Shown here: positions 16,730 to 25,159 of the stretch, in pieces | How the letters are laid out: each line of letters starts with the position of its first letter | Numbering within the stretch: the stretch's first letter is position 1 | NCBI RefSeq assembly: GCF_000691145.1 | Contig: NZ_ASJC01000010.1 | Span: 54,883 to 118,882, forward strand | Direction of reading: 5' to 3' | Source: Bacillus altitudinis 41KF2b | GTDB lineage: Bacteria; Bacillota; Bacilli; Bacillales; Bacillaceae | Length of the DNA: 64,000 nt | Notes under the pieces: model-generated | The model's input: only the letters and a program-made list of their open reading frames with translations | Databases searched by the model: none | What the model was told of the DNA's origin: nothing | Program-made: the position numbers and the translations under genes

Positions 16730-17770
16730 ATGACAGAACAACTTGAATTGTTTGACGTTACCATTATTGGCGGCGGTCCAGCAGGAATGTACACCGCCTT
16801 TTATAGTGGGATGCGGGATTTAAAGACGAAGGTACTGGAGTATAACGAAAGCCTTGGCGGAAAAATCCTCTTATATCCTGAAAAAGTCATATGGGATGTG
16901 GGTGGTTTGCCACCAACAAGAGGTGAACAGCTGATCCAGCAGCTAGAAACGCAGGCGAAAACATTTGAACCAGAGATTGCGTTGAATCAAAAAATCACGC
17001 AATTCGAGCGGGATGAGAATGGTCATATCCTGCTGACGGCTGAAAATGGCGATCGTCATTTGACAAAGACCCTCATCTTAGCGATGGGTCACGGAATTCC
17101 AGTTCAGCGAAAACTTGAAATCGAGCATGCAGACCGTTATGAAGTAACAAACCTTTATTACACTGTGCAGGAGCTAAAGACGTTTGCAGGAAAGCGGGTG
17201 GTCATCTCTGGAGGCGGAGATTCAGCTGTTGATTGGGCCAATGCCCTCGTTCCAATTGCTGAAAGTGTGACCGTTGTGCATCGTCGTGATATGTTTGGTG
17301 GACATGAAAAAAACGTCGCCAACATGAAAGCATCTAGTGCTCGCATTCTCACACCGCATGAACTCACAGAGCTTCATGGTCAAGGTGACAAAATTGAAGC
17401 CGTCACCATTCAGCACTTAGAAACAGGCGACATCGAACGAATCGAAACCGATGCTGTCATCGTCAACCATGGCATGAAAGGTGATTTAAGCGTTCTATCA
17501 GAATGGGGACTCAAGCAAGGTGAGTGGGGACTCATCGAGGTCAATGAAAAGATGGAAACCAATTTACCTGGCGTCTATGCAGTTGGCGACTTATGCACAC
17601 ATAAAAGTAAAGTGCGTTTAATTGCCGGTACGTTTGTTGATGGAGTCAATGCACTCAATAGCGCAAAGCTATACATCGAACCAGAAGCAGAAAAAGTAGC
17701 GTACGTGTCTTCACATAATGAACGCTTTAAAGAGAAAAACAAAGAATTACAAACGGCTGGAGCGCGATAA
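16730..17770 (+). CDS. ycgT: ferredoxin/flavodoxin-NADP+ reductase, YcgT type
   Basis: Thioredoxin-reductase-like flavoprotein of 346 residues. The FAD-binding motif [10 protein letters not shown] is near residue 14, the NADPH-binding motif [10 protein letters not shown] near 162, and the second FAD motif [10 protein letters not shown] near 282. The CxxC redox pair of thioredoxin reductases is absent, as expected for the YumC/YcgT ferredoxin-NADP+ reductase type. It supplies electrons to ferredoxin or flavodoxin, likely under iron limitation given the strong Fur box upstream. It opens an iron-related cluster with the Btr-like regulator and siderophore-binding protein downstream; a terminator separates it from them. 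Confidence 0.88.
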   Translation: MTEQLELFDVTIIGGGPAGMYTAFYSGMRDLKTKVLEYNESLGGKILLYPEKVIWDVGGLPPTRGEQLIQQLETQAKTFEPEIALNQKITQFERDENGHILLTAENGDRHLTKTLILAMGHGIPVQRKLEIEHADRYEVTNLYYTVQELKTFAGKRVVISGGGDSAVDWANALVPIAESVTVVHRRDMFGGHEKNVANMKASSARILTPHELTELHGQGDKIEAVTIQHLETGDIERIETDAVIVNHGMKGDLSVLSEWGLKQGEWGLIEVNEKMETNLPGVYAVGDLCTHKSKVRLIAGTFVDGVNALNSAKLYIEPEAEKVAYVSSHNERFKEKNKELQTAGAR

Positions 17771-17791
17771 TCACCATTCAGTCAGACATTG

Positions 17792-17824
17792 AAGTGCTAA
17801 AATGGTTTATTTTAGCACTTTTTT
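17792..17824 (+). terminator. intrinsic terminator
   Basis: AAGTGCTAAAAT (17792-17803) pairs with ATTTTAGCACTT (17809-17820), then T residues. It separates the reductase gene from the AraC-type regulator. Confidence 0.9.
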
Positions 17825-17845
17825 ATATGGAAGGAGAAAGAGAAA

Positions 17846-19450
17846 ATGACCGCCTATAATCATACAATTCTTCGCATGAAAGAAAGCAGTAAACGATCTC
17901 TTTCTGTGAAACAAACGGACTCATGGCAAACATCTTCACTGATGTTCTTGACTACGGACGGTGCGGTGAGAGTTGACATGGAAGGAATTCGATATGAGCT
18001 AAATGCAAAAGACAGTGTGTTGATCCGCTCAGGAATAGATGTCATGGTTGAATCTTTATCCAGCGAGCAAGTAGTGATCTATACGGTCACATTTGACCAA
18101 TTCACTCTGGCACATGATGCACAAAATGAATTGGTCTATAAGGTGAATCACGATCATCTCCCTGATAACGGGGAAGTTGTGAAAGGCTCTGCCGTCCTTT
18201 TTTCTTACATCAAACAAATACAGACGAGCCAAATCATACAAGAACAGGCGAAATGGCTGGAAGAAATCATGTTCATTTTCCGCAAACAATCCAAGCCATA
18301 CAACGAAAAAGTGCATTATTCGATTAACATGATCTTGCAGTATATGGCTGAGCATTATGATCAAAAACTAACAAGAAAAGACTTAGCTCATAAGATGGGG
18401 TTTCATGAGAGTTACTTTTCTACCTTTTTCAAACAAAGTATGGGGATGAGTGTGACAGAATACATTGCACAAATTCGAATAGACGAAGCCAAAAAACGTC
18501 TTCTGCAAACAGACGATCAAATTCAAATCATAGCACGGCAAGTCGGGTATGCAGACAGTTTATATTTCAGCAGGAAGTTCCGTCAAAAAACAGGAAGAAC
18601 GCCCAGTCAGTTTCGAATGAACCGAAGACCAGAGCGGATTGCTGCTTTTCAATTTGTCGGGTCATTGGTTGCAATAGGCATTGAGCCTGTTTGTATTGAC
18701 GAAGAAACCGATCTCCATTCAGATATACTCAAAGAACATCTGGCTAGTTCGCTCGTCATAAATGAACACACGCCTGATGACGTCTTTAAATCACTTCAAT
18801 TAGATGTCATCATCGTCCCTAACTATTATTATTCAAAACCTGCATTGATCAAGCGATTGGAGCAAATCGCACCAGTTCTTGTTCTGCCATACGCCGGTCA
18901 TCATGCTGTACAAGATGTACTGTCTATAGGACGCCTTTTAGGAAGAGAAAATGAGGCAAACGATTGGGTGAAACGATTTGAACAGCTTAGTCAACAGGCA
19001 AGAAACACCCTGTCTTCCTTTAGAGAAAAAGGCGAGACCGTTGCGATCTATGAAATGAGAGGACATGACAAAGTGTATATGTGGTCCTATGAGGCAAGAG
19101 GCGCCTTCTATCTTTATGAAACGCTTGGCTTAAAACCTCCAAAAGCCATTCTAGAAGAAGTTCTTCTTCCTAATCAACATACAGTCATTCCTTTAGAGAG
19201 ACTTGGAGAATACGAGGCGGATCATATGTTTTTTATTGTCTCTGATCAATATGGGTGGTATAAGCAAATGGACAAGCGAATGGAAGAAAGTGATGTTCTT
19301 CGTCAATTATCGGCTGTGAAAAATGGTACCTTTTATCCAGTAAAACTGGAGGAGTTTCGATTTGATGAAGGAGAGCGTGCACTTCTTTTGATGGACCGGT
19401 TTGTCTCTCAATTGACACAGCCAGCCTATCCAACAATTGTCCATATGTAA
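17846..19450 (+). CDS. AraC-type activator fused to a siderophore-binding domain (Btr-like)
   Basis: Residues about 1-150 form a cupin-like N-terminal part. Residues 165-265 hold two AraC helix-turn-helix units (LTRKDLAHKMGFHESYFSTFFK and IIARQVGYADSLYFSRKFR). Residues 270-534 form a periplasmic-binding-protein-like domain normally found in iron-siderophore lipoproteins. This is the architecture of B. subtilis Btr (YbbB, 529 aa), which senses bacillibactin in the cytoplasm and activates feuABC. Here the probable target is the siderophore-binding lipoprotein gene 111 nt downstream, which also carries a Fur box. GGAAGGAG precedes ATG 17846. Which siderophore is bound is unknown. Confidence 0.88.
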   Translation: MTAYNHTILRMKESSKRSLSVKQTDSWQTSSLMFLTTDGAVRVDMEGIRYELNAKDSVLIRSGIDVMVESLSSEQVVIYTVTFDQFTLAHDAQNELVYKVNHDHLPDNGEVVKGSAVLFSYIKQIQTSQIIQEQAKWLEEIMFIFRKQSKPYNEKVHYSINMILQYMAEHYDQKLTRKDLAHKMGFHESYFSTFFKQSMGMSVTEYIAQIRIDEAKKRLLQTDDQIQIIARQVGYADSLYFSRKFRQKTGRTPSQFRMNRRPERIAAFQFVGSLVAIGIEPVCIDEETDLHSDILKEHLASSLVINEHTPDDVFKSLQLDVIIVPNYYYSKPALIKRLEQIAPVLVLPYAGHHAVQDVLSIGRLLGRENEANDWVKRFEQLSQQARNTLSSFREKGETVAIYEMRGHDKVYMWSYEARGAFYLYETLGLKPPKAILEEVLLPNQHTVIPLERLGEYEADHMFFIVSDQYGWYKQMDKRMEESDVLRQLSAVKNGTFYPVKLEEFRFDEGERALLLMDRFVSQLTQPAYPTIVHM

Positions 19451-19512
19451 GTTGCGAGAATCCTCCATAGACCACGACAGATGAGGTTGATAGAATACAT
19501 GAGACTAGTAAT

Positions 19513-19527
19513 TGATAACTATTCTCA
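19513..19527. promoter_or_regulatory. Fur box upstream of the siderophore-binding lipoprotein
   Basis: TGATAACTATTCTCA fits the 7-1-7 Fur pattern TGATAAT-N-ATTATCA with two mismatches. It lies about 35 nt before the lipoprotein start, implying iron repression. Confidence 0.75.
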
Positions 19528-19561
19528 TTTGTAGTGGCGAAAATGAAGGAGGAATATGGAG

Positions 19562-20488
19562 ATGAAAAAGACGTATTGGATATGTGCTGTCATTCTTCTA
19601 ATGATATTGACGGCCTGTGGCAATAAAGAACAAGCCAAAACAGCAGAATCAAAGCAAGAAACGAAAACGGTTGAAACAGTGAAAGGAAAGATAGAGATTC
19701 CAGCTGAACCTAAACGAATTCTTGTAGATGGATATTTAGGGAGTGTGATTGCACTTGACGTTCAGCCTGTTGGATCGACCACGCAGGATTTAAAGAACGT
19801 ACACTTAAAGGGCAAGATAAAAGGAATAGAGGACATCAGTGACGAGCGTTCAGCTGAAAAAGCACTTAGCTTAAAGCCTGATCTGATTATCACAGCAGTA
19901 CAGGATGAAAAAGTCTATGATGTGTACAAAAAAATAGCCCCTACCATCGTGTATCCTTACGGTTCTTTCAAAGATGCACATGAAGAATTAACGACGCTGG
20001 CAAAAATTTTAAATAAAGAAGAGGAAGGAAAAGCATTCCTCACCGCCTTCGATCAACGAATTGAGGCTGCTAGAAAAAAAGTGAAGTCTGCTTTAAAAGA
20101 GAATGAAACGGTCTCGATCATGGGTGCTTTTAAAAATGATGTCTATGTATATGGTAACGGAATTTATCGAGGCGGGCAGGCATTATATCAGCAATTACAG
20201 GTAAACCCGCCAAAACAGGTCAGAGATACAATTTTAAAAAGTAAGACAGGGTATGAAGTCATTTCGTATGAAACCCTTCCTGAATATGCAGGAGACTACA
20301 TTTTCATCGATGAAAGCAACGGCGGAACATTTGATAAAAACAATTCTATTTGGAAGAGTCTAGAATCTGTCAAAAAAGAGCAGACCTATCAAATGGATAC
20401 AGAGTTCTTCTGGCCTTACGATCCGATTGCAGTAGCCAATCAAGCGGAAGAGTTTGCTGACATATTGACAGAAATGTCTGATCGGTAG
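19562..20488 (+). CDS. iron-siderophore ABC transporter substrate-binding lipoprotein
   Basis: Lipoprotein of 308 residues. The signal peptide ends in the lipobox LTAC (Cys about 18), then a charged linker and a class III (FeuA/FhuD-like) binding fold with PKRILVDGYLGSVIALDVQPVG near residue 55 and a long connecting helix. ATG 19562 is preferred because AGGAGGA lies about 8 nt upstream; ATG 19556 is too close. It delivers a ferric siderophore to a permease, but no iron permease or ATPase gene is nearby, so partners must be encoded elsewhere. The Fur box and the Btr-like gene upstream support iron-dependent control. Confidence 0.9.
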   Translation: MKKTYWICAVILLMILTACGNKEQAKTAESKQETKTVETVKGKIEIPAEPKRILVDGYLGSVIALDVQPVGSTTQDLKNVHLKGKIKGIEDISDERSAEKALSLKPDLIITAVQDEKVYDVYKKIAPTIVYPYGSFKDAHEELTTLAKILNKEEEGKAFLTAFDQRIEAARKKVKSALKENETVSIMGAFKNDVYVYGNGIYRGGQALYQQLQVNPPKQVRDTILKSKTGYEVISYETLPEYAGDYIFIDESNGGTFDKNNSIWKSLESVKKEQTYQMDTEFFWPYDPIAVANQAEEFADILTEMSDR

Positions 20489-20500
20489 GAGGTCTGTCAA

Positions 20501-22216
20501 TTGTTAAAGCGTTTCTTCTCATACTACAAACCATATATGGGGCTGTTTATATTAGATTTTTCCTGTGCAGTACTGGCAGCCTTACTCGAATTATCCTTTC
20601 CCCTTGCCATCAGTAAAGTGATGGACGATTTACTGCCAAATGGTGATTGGGATGCCATTTGGTTTTGGGGCATTCTGCTCCTCGTTTTATACGTGATCAG
20701 TTCTACGATGCATTATGTCGTGACCTATTTTGGGCACAAATTAGGCATTAATATAGAAACGGATATGAGGAATCAGCTATTTTCTCATGTACAAAGAATG
20801 TCCTTTCGCTTCTTTGACAAAAAGAAAACGGGAAAACTCGTGTCCCGTATGACAAATGATTTAATGGATATTGGAGAAATCGCGCATCATGGCCCGGAGG
20901 ATTTATTTATCGCTGTGATGACACTCACAGGTGCCTTTGGCTTGATGCTGTCGATTAATTGGCAGCTGGCGGTTCTCACATTTATTGTCGTTCCATTCTT
21001 GATCGGATTATCCGTCTACTTTACGAAAAAAATGTCTGCTGCTTTTGATAAAATGTTCTCGAGTATTGGTCAATTCCATTCACGTGTGGAAAACAATATT
21101 AGTGGCATACGGGTTGTGAAAGCATTCGGAAATGAATCACATGAAATGGACCGATTTATTGAACATAACGAGCAATTTAGAAAGACAAAGCTAACCACAT
21201 ATCAAATGATGGCTGTGCATACCGCTGTTAGTCATTTTCTTATTAAGAGTGTGACAGTGTTTGGCCTTGTATGCGGCGCATGGTTTGTGCTGCAAAAAAA
21301 TATGACGTATGGGGAATTTGTGTCATTTGTACTATTAACAGGCATCTTCTTAGGCCCCATTCAACAAATCAATGCAGTCATTGAAATGTATCCAAAAGGT
21401 GCAGCGGGCTTTAAACGATTTGCATCACTCATCGATCAATCACCTGATGAAAAGGACGCGGATGATGCCATTGAAGTTGATCAGTTAAAAGGGGATATCG
21501 TTTTTGAGCACGTGTCTTTTCAATATGAATCAGACAAACCGGTTCTTCATGACATCAATCTTGAGGTGAAACAAGGAGAGACCATTGCGGTCGTAGGTCC
21601 CTCTGGTGCTGGAAAATCGACGCTTTGCAGTTTACTGCCACGCTTTTACGAATGGCAGGAGGGAACCATTACAATTGATGGCATAGAGACAAGAAAGATG
21701 ACACTGCCTTCGCTGCGTAGACAAATTGGTGTCGTCCAGCAAGATATTTATTTATTCCATGGGACCATCCGAGAAAACATTTTATACGGAAAACTCGATG
21801 CATCTGATGAAGAAGTGTGGCAGGCAGTGGAGAAAGCCCAACTGAAGGATCTTGTAAATAGCTTGCCAAATGGGCTTGATACGATCATCGGTGAACGCGG
21901 AATGATGTTATCTGGCGGACAAAAACAGCGTATCTCCATTGCACGTATCTTTCTTAAAAATCCGCCAATTTTTATTTTAGATGAAGCCACATCTTCTCTG
22001 GATACGGAGACAGAATCCTTTATTCAGGGCTCACTTGAAGAACTATCTGAAGGACGAACCACGTTTATTATTGCGCATCGCCTAGCGACCATCCAGCATG
22101 CTGACCGGATTGTGGTTTTGACAAAAGAGGGCATCAAGGAGCAAGGCAGGCATGAAGACCTGCTGGAAATGGACGGGATGTACCGGCGTTTGTATGAAAC
22201 ACAGTTTAGAATGTAA
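20501..22216 (+). CDS. ABC exporter with fused membrane and ATPase domains (YwjA-like)
   Basis: ABC half-transporter of 571 residues. Six membrane helices (about 1-310) precede an ATPase domain with Walker A GPSGAGKST (about 367), signature LSGGQKQR and Walker B IFILDEATSS. The N-terminal text, MLKRFFSYYKPYMGLFILDF and IAHHGPEDLF, closely resembles B. subtilis YwjA, an exporter in the Fur regulon. It follows the lipoprotein gene by 12 nt and should share its Fur-controlled transcript. The family exports lipids, drugs or peptides; export of a siderophore or its precursor is a context-based guess. The gene ends at a terminator carrying an inserted repeat element. Confidence 0.85.
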   Translation: MLKRFFSYYKPYMGLFILDFSCAVLAALLELSFPLAISKVMDDLLPNGDWDAIWFWGILLLVLYVISSTMHYVVTYFGHKLGINIETDMRNQLFSHVQRMSFRFFDKKKTGKLVSRMTNDLMDIGEIAHHGPEDLFIAVMTLTGAFGLMLSINWQLAVLTFIVVPFLIGLSVYFTKKMSAAFDKMFSSIGQFHSRVENNISGIRVVKAFGNESHEMDRFIEHNEQFRKTKLTTYQMMAVHTAVSHFLIKSVTVFGLVCGAWFVLQKNMTYGEFVSFVLLTGIFLGPIQQINAVIEMYPKGAAGFKRFASLIDQSPDEKDADDAIEVDQLKGDIVFEHVSFQYESDKPVLHDINLEVKQGETIAVVGPSGAGKSTLCSLLPRFYEWQEGTITIDGIETRKMTLPSLRRQIGVVQQDIYLFHGTIRENILYGKLDASDEEVWQAVEKAQLKDLVNSLPNGLDTIIGERGMMLSGGQKQRISIARIFLKNPPIFILDEATSSLDTETESFIQGSLEELSEGRTTFIIAHRLATIQHADRIVVLTKEGIKEQGRHEDLLEMDGMYRRLYETQFRM

Positions 22217-22224
22217 AAGAGGAA

Positions 22225-22440
22225 AAGCCGGCATATTGCCGGCTCAGCGTGTAGACAAACCCTCGCATTCGGTGTCAGTCCTGCGCTTCGGTGCTCACGA
22301 ATGTCAAATTCGCTCCGCGCCGATGCTCGTCCTTCCTAGGGCTGCAAAGGTTTTCTATCACGCTGAAAAGAAGACAAAGGGCTAAAATCAAGTTCATTTT
22401 AGCCCTTTTTCAACAATCTGAAGCCGGCATATTGCCGGCT
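22225..22440. repeat. terminator-flanked structured repeat element, copy 1
   Basis: A core of about 176 nt (22245-22420) is bracketed by an exact 20-nt direct repeat, AAGCCGGCATATTGCCGGCT, at 22225-22244 and 22421-22440. Each repeat is itself a terminator hairpin. The core opens with CAGCGTG (22245-22251), which pairs with CACGCTG (22359-22365); the stem extends through TAGA/TCTA and AAACC/GGTTT. The core also contains CGAAT...ATTCG and, at 22379-22410, a full intrinsic terminator (GGGCTAAAAT, loop, ATTTTAGCCC, T run). The core is about 80% identical by eye to the copy at 58263-58436. No protein is encoded. It lies between convergent genes. Confidence 0.8.
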
Positions 22441-22467
22441 TTTTAGCGTGTAATCATCATCCGACCA

Positions 22468-22794
22468 TTAACTGCGGGGGGCAAATAACATCACACTGAC
22501 ACCAGCTAAACAGATCAAAGCACCCAACCAGTCATAGAAATCAGGGGTTTTGCGATCGACCCACCAGCCCCAAAACACAGCGAGAACGACAAAAACACCG
22601 CCATAGGCCGCATAAACCCGCCCAAAGGTCGGGAACTGCTGGAATGTAGGGATGACGCCGTAAGCGACCAAGATGAGGCTACCTGCGATTCCGTAGCTGA
22701 CGGGTTTTGCTTCACGCAGCCACAGCCAGACAAGATAACCACCGCCTATTTCAGCCAGACCAGCTAATAAAAAAAGAACAATCGTTACAATCAT
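22468..22794 (-). CDS. yfjF: YnfA/UPF0060 family membrane protein, 108 aa
   Basis: Four-helix membrane protein of the UPF0060/YnfA family, recognised by [18 protein letters not shown] at the N-terminus, [12 protein letters not shown] in the middle and [12 protein letters not shown] near the end. The family is related to SMR-type transporters and has the conserved glutamate in helix 1 (Glu15), but no confirmed substrate. B. subtilis has a homologue called YfjF; I use that name by similarity only. It converges on the YwjA-like exporter gene, with the repeat element between them. Confidence 0.85.
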   Translation of the reverse strand: MIVTIVLFLLAGLAEIGGGYLVWLWLREAKPVSYGIAGSLILVAYGVIPTFQQFPTFGRVYAAYGGVFVVLAVFWGWWVDRKTPDFYDWLGALICLAGVSVMLFAPRS

Positions 22795-23148
22795 TTTCGG
22801 ACACTCCAGTTCTCCTGTTTCGTTCTATTATGACATGATGAAAGGATGCGTTCTACCTGATGTAAATTGAGAGACGAATGAGAGTTTGCTAAAATCAACT
22901 GAACAGTGAATGAAACACATGCATTCTTGACTTTCCTTGAGGTGGGTGATCCAAATGGTCAATCCCTCCGTTTAGTAAGTACATTCTCATGAGGAACACA
23001 TTTCCTTTTTCAGTGCTCTTTTTTTCTCCTTGAAAAAAGAGTAAAGTACAAAGGAGGCTTATCTCAGCAATTTGAGTGATAAGCCATACGTGAAGATTTC
23101 ATGATGAATGCATAATGCTCTTTCTCATGAAAAAGGAAGGAGATGACC
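22795..23148. promoter_or_regulatory. intergenic region before the sigma-factor operon, with a hairpin
   Basis: No gene is supported in these 354 nt. GGCTTATC (23056-23063) pairs with GATAAGCC (23078-23085), with an additional inner CTCA/TGAG stem. The hairpin lies 64 nt before the sigma-factor start and lacks a T run, so it is more likely a leader structure or operator than a terminator. No typical ECF promoter pair was clear. Confidence 0.4.
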
Positions 23149-23718
23149 ATGGACACACTGAAGGATTTTGAGCTGTATCACAAGATCAAACATGATCGAC
23201 ATAAGCCCTCGCTTGAATTATTGTACGATCGCTATGAACGTGTGTTATATTCGTTTATTTATAAAATGACTGGAAACCGTGAGCTGGCGGAGGAAGTGCT
23301 TCAAGAAGTCTTTATCAAGCTCTGGCGCGGCATAGGAGAATACAATACAGATAAAGGGAAATTTTCCTCATGGTTATTTATGATGTCACGAAACACGGCC
23401 ATCGATCTATTAAGGAAACACCGAAATGAAACAGCTCTTGAAGATGAGCATATTGAATACTTGGCAGATCATCAAGAAGATGTGTCAAAAGAAGTAGAAT
23501 GGAACGAAGAAAAACAAATCATACGTGAAGCAGTATCAACATTGTCGAAAGAACAGCAAACCATCATCGAAGATGTCTATTTTAAAGGAATGACACAAAA
23601 GAGCATTGCGGAAAAACTAGGCATCCCTATTGGAACAGTGAAGGGAAGAGTTCGATTGTCATTGAAGCATTTACGAACGAAACTGTCTCGCGGAGGAAAG
23701 GAGGAGGAAGAGGCATGA
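23149..23718 (+). CDS. ECF-type RNA polymerase sigma factor (SigK/RskA type)
   Basis: Sigma factor of 189 residues. Region 2 is at about 20-90 (LYDRYERVLYSFIYKMTGN and SSWLFMMSRNTAIDLLRKHR); region 4 is at about 125-180 (LSKEQQTIIEDVYFKGMTQKSIAEKL and IPIGTVKGRVRLSLKHLR). ATG 23149 is preferred because GGAAGGAG lies 6 nt upstream; ATG 23143 is part of the site. The stop overlaps the next start by 4 nt (ATGA), coupling it to a gene for a zinc-finger, RskA-like anti-sigma factor. The pair is expected to respond to an envelope signal; the regulon is not evident. It does not match a named B. subtilis sigma factor closely enough for a symbol. Confidence 0.9.
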   Translation: MDTLKDFELYHKIKHDRHKPSLELLYDRYERVLYSFIYKMTGNRELAEEVLQEVFIKLWRGIGEYNTDKGKFSSWLFMMSRNTAIDLLRKHRNETALEDEHIEYLADHQEDVSKEVEWNEEKQIIREAVSTLSKEQQTIIEDVYFKGMTQKSIAEKLGIPIGTVKGRVRLSLKHLRTKLSRGGKEEEEA

Positions 23719-24473
23719 CTCAGTGTAAACATCAAGTCATTGATTACTTTAACGGGCATTTACAAGGAGAAGAAAAGGCGCAGTTTGAAGAACACATTAA
23801 ACATTGCTCGGATTGCAAAGAAGAGCTTGAAGAACTGACATCGCTCATGTCTGATATTCCGTTTCTAGCAGAGGACGAAACGCCTCCGGCAGGGATGAAA
23901 GACCGCATTTTATCAAGAGTATTTGAAGAAGAGATACGAGAGACAACAATCGCTACAAAATCGAACCCGCCTGAAGATCTCAAAATAGTGCGTGATGCAA
24001 ATGAGACGAAACCGCCAATGAAGAAGAAAAATCAATGGCTTTTGCCTCTCGTTGCCGCACTACTTCTCATTTCTGCAGCTGGGAACGTGTATTTCTTAAC
24101 AAATGGAACAGATCAAGCAGAACAACCTGCCAAAGTTGTTGCGACAAAACCACTGGCATCTGCTGAATCGGCAAAAACAACGGGTGCTTTTTCAGTGATT
24201 GAGCATCACGGCAAAAAAGAGCTTGTCGTGAGTGCCGACGGATTAAAAGGCCAGCTTGATTCATCAGCTGTTTATCAAGTATGGCTCATTAAAGGAGATC
24301 AGCCCGTTCCGGCCGGTGCCTTTAAAACAGATAGCAAAGGAGAGGGCACCGTCACCTATGCATTATCTGAAAAAGAAGCAAACGAATCATGGGATACTGT
24401 GGCTGTCACCCTTGAACCAAAAAAGGATAACAAGCTTCCGCAAGGTCCTGTCGTACTGAGTGCTGCATTTTAA
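23715..24473 (+). CDS. membrane-anchored anti-sigma factor with zinc-finger and RskA domain
   Basis: The N-terminal zinc-binding anti-sigma domain has the H-x3-C-x2-C motif HIKHCSDC (about 30-37). A single membrane helix (about 102-122, WLLPLVAALLLISAAGNVYFL) follows, then an extracytoplasmic RskA-type domain (about 155-252, with VYQVWLIKGDQPVPAG). It should hold the upstream sigma factor inactive until a surface signal triggers its inactivation, commonly by proteolysis. Its start overlaps the sigma gene stop, which enforces matched production. A strong terminator follows. Confidence 0.9.
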   Translation: MTQCKHQVIDYFNGHLQGEEKAQFEEHIKHCSDCKEELEELTSLMSDIPFLAEDETPPAGMKDRILSRVFEEEIRETTIATKSNPPEDLKIVRDANETKPPMKKKNQWLLPLVAALLLISAAGNVYFLTNGTDQAEQPAKVVATKPLASAESAKTTGAFSVIEHHGKKELVVSADGLKGQLDSSAVYQVWLIKGDQPVPAGAFKTDSKGEGTVTYALSEKEANESWDTVAVTLEPKKDNKLPQGPVVLSAAF

Positions 24474-24485
24474 GCTTGATTCATG

Positions 24486-24516
24486 AAGGATGCCTTTTTG
24501 AGGGCATCCTTTTTTG
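24486..24516 (+). terminator. intrinsic terminator
   Basis: AAGGATGCC pairs with GGCATCCTT across an 8-nt loop, followed by a T run. It closes the sigma/anti-sigma operon. Confidence 0.9.
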
Positions 24517-24572
24517 ATAGGCAGAAGGAACCTTATGACAAATGAGACGTACTACATATAGAGGTGAGACAC

Positions 24573-25070
24573 ATGCAGCGATACATAGAAAAACAACTAT
24601 TTCTCTTATCAGCTAGACACACATTTACCGCATTTTATTTTTTGGTGATCCCATTCATTATAAAAGATCTTTTTGAATCAACTCCTTTATTGATGGTCAT
24701 GATCGCTCTTTTTATCATTCATCATCTAGTGACAAGTATCGTATGGTTTTATAAATCAAGAAACATTCGAAAGCGTCAATCAGGTGACCTAACCAAACGG
24801 GGACATCTCGTTGTCCAGATCGTGCAGAGGCTCGAACAGCTCATGATGCTCGGTTTTGTGATGTTATTGATCAGTGGATGGATGCAGGGAGACATTGTGA
24901 CGCTATCATTCACAATTTTTCTGTTCATCGTCGTTTTCTTGCAGCACATTCAGTTTTATTATGTTCAGTACTTTTTTAAATCGAGCGGCTGGTTCACCTA
25001 TGTCCTCTCTTTACAAAAGGCTCGACCTTCTTACATCGTGAGGGAACGAAGGGCTTTGAAGAACTCCTAA
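24573..25070 (+). CDS. hypothetical four-helix membrane protein, 165 aa
   Basis: I do not recognise this family. Four hydrophobic segments are seen near residues 15-35, 42-62, 90-107 and 113-135, with basic loops (KSRNIRKRQSGDLTKRGH) between the pairs and a basic tail. ATG 24573 is preferred, with GAGGTG (24561-24566) as its ribosome-binding site; the in-frame GTG 24564 lies within that site. It stands between the sigma-factor operon and an oxidoreductase gene; nothing in the context gives a role. Confidence 0.7.
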   Translation: MQRYIEKQLFLLSARHTFTAFYFLVIPFIIKDLFESTPLLMVMIALFIIHHLVTSIVWFYKSRNIRKRQSGDLTKRGHLVVQIVQRLEQLMMLGFVMLLISGWMQGDIVTLSFTIFLFIVVFLQHIQFYYVQYFFKSSGWFTYVLSLQKARPSYIVRERRALKNS

Positions 25071-25159
25071 ATGTGCAATCGCTTGCTGACTGATCCATCA
25101 GCATCAGAAATGTATGATAAAATGTGGAAAAGAAGCATGGAGAAAGGGAGTGCGAGCGA

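Noticed and set aside
22152..22385. 77-codon plus-strand open frame running through the repeat element at 22 kb
   Set aside because: It starts inside the exporter gene in another frame, crosses the hairpins, and no equivalent frame exists in the second element copy. The element is better read as non-coding.
22441..22455. Third copy of the element start (TTAGCGTGTAA) right of copy 1
   Set aside because: Only about 8 nt match the core start (AGCGTGTA) and nothing further aligns; probably chance.
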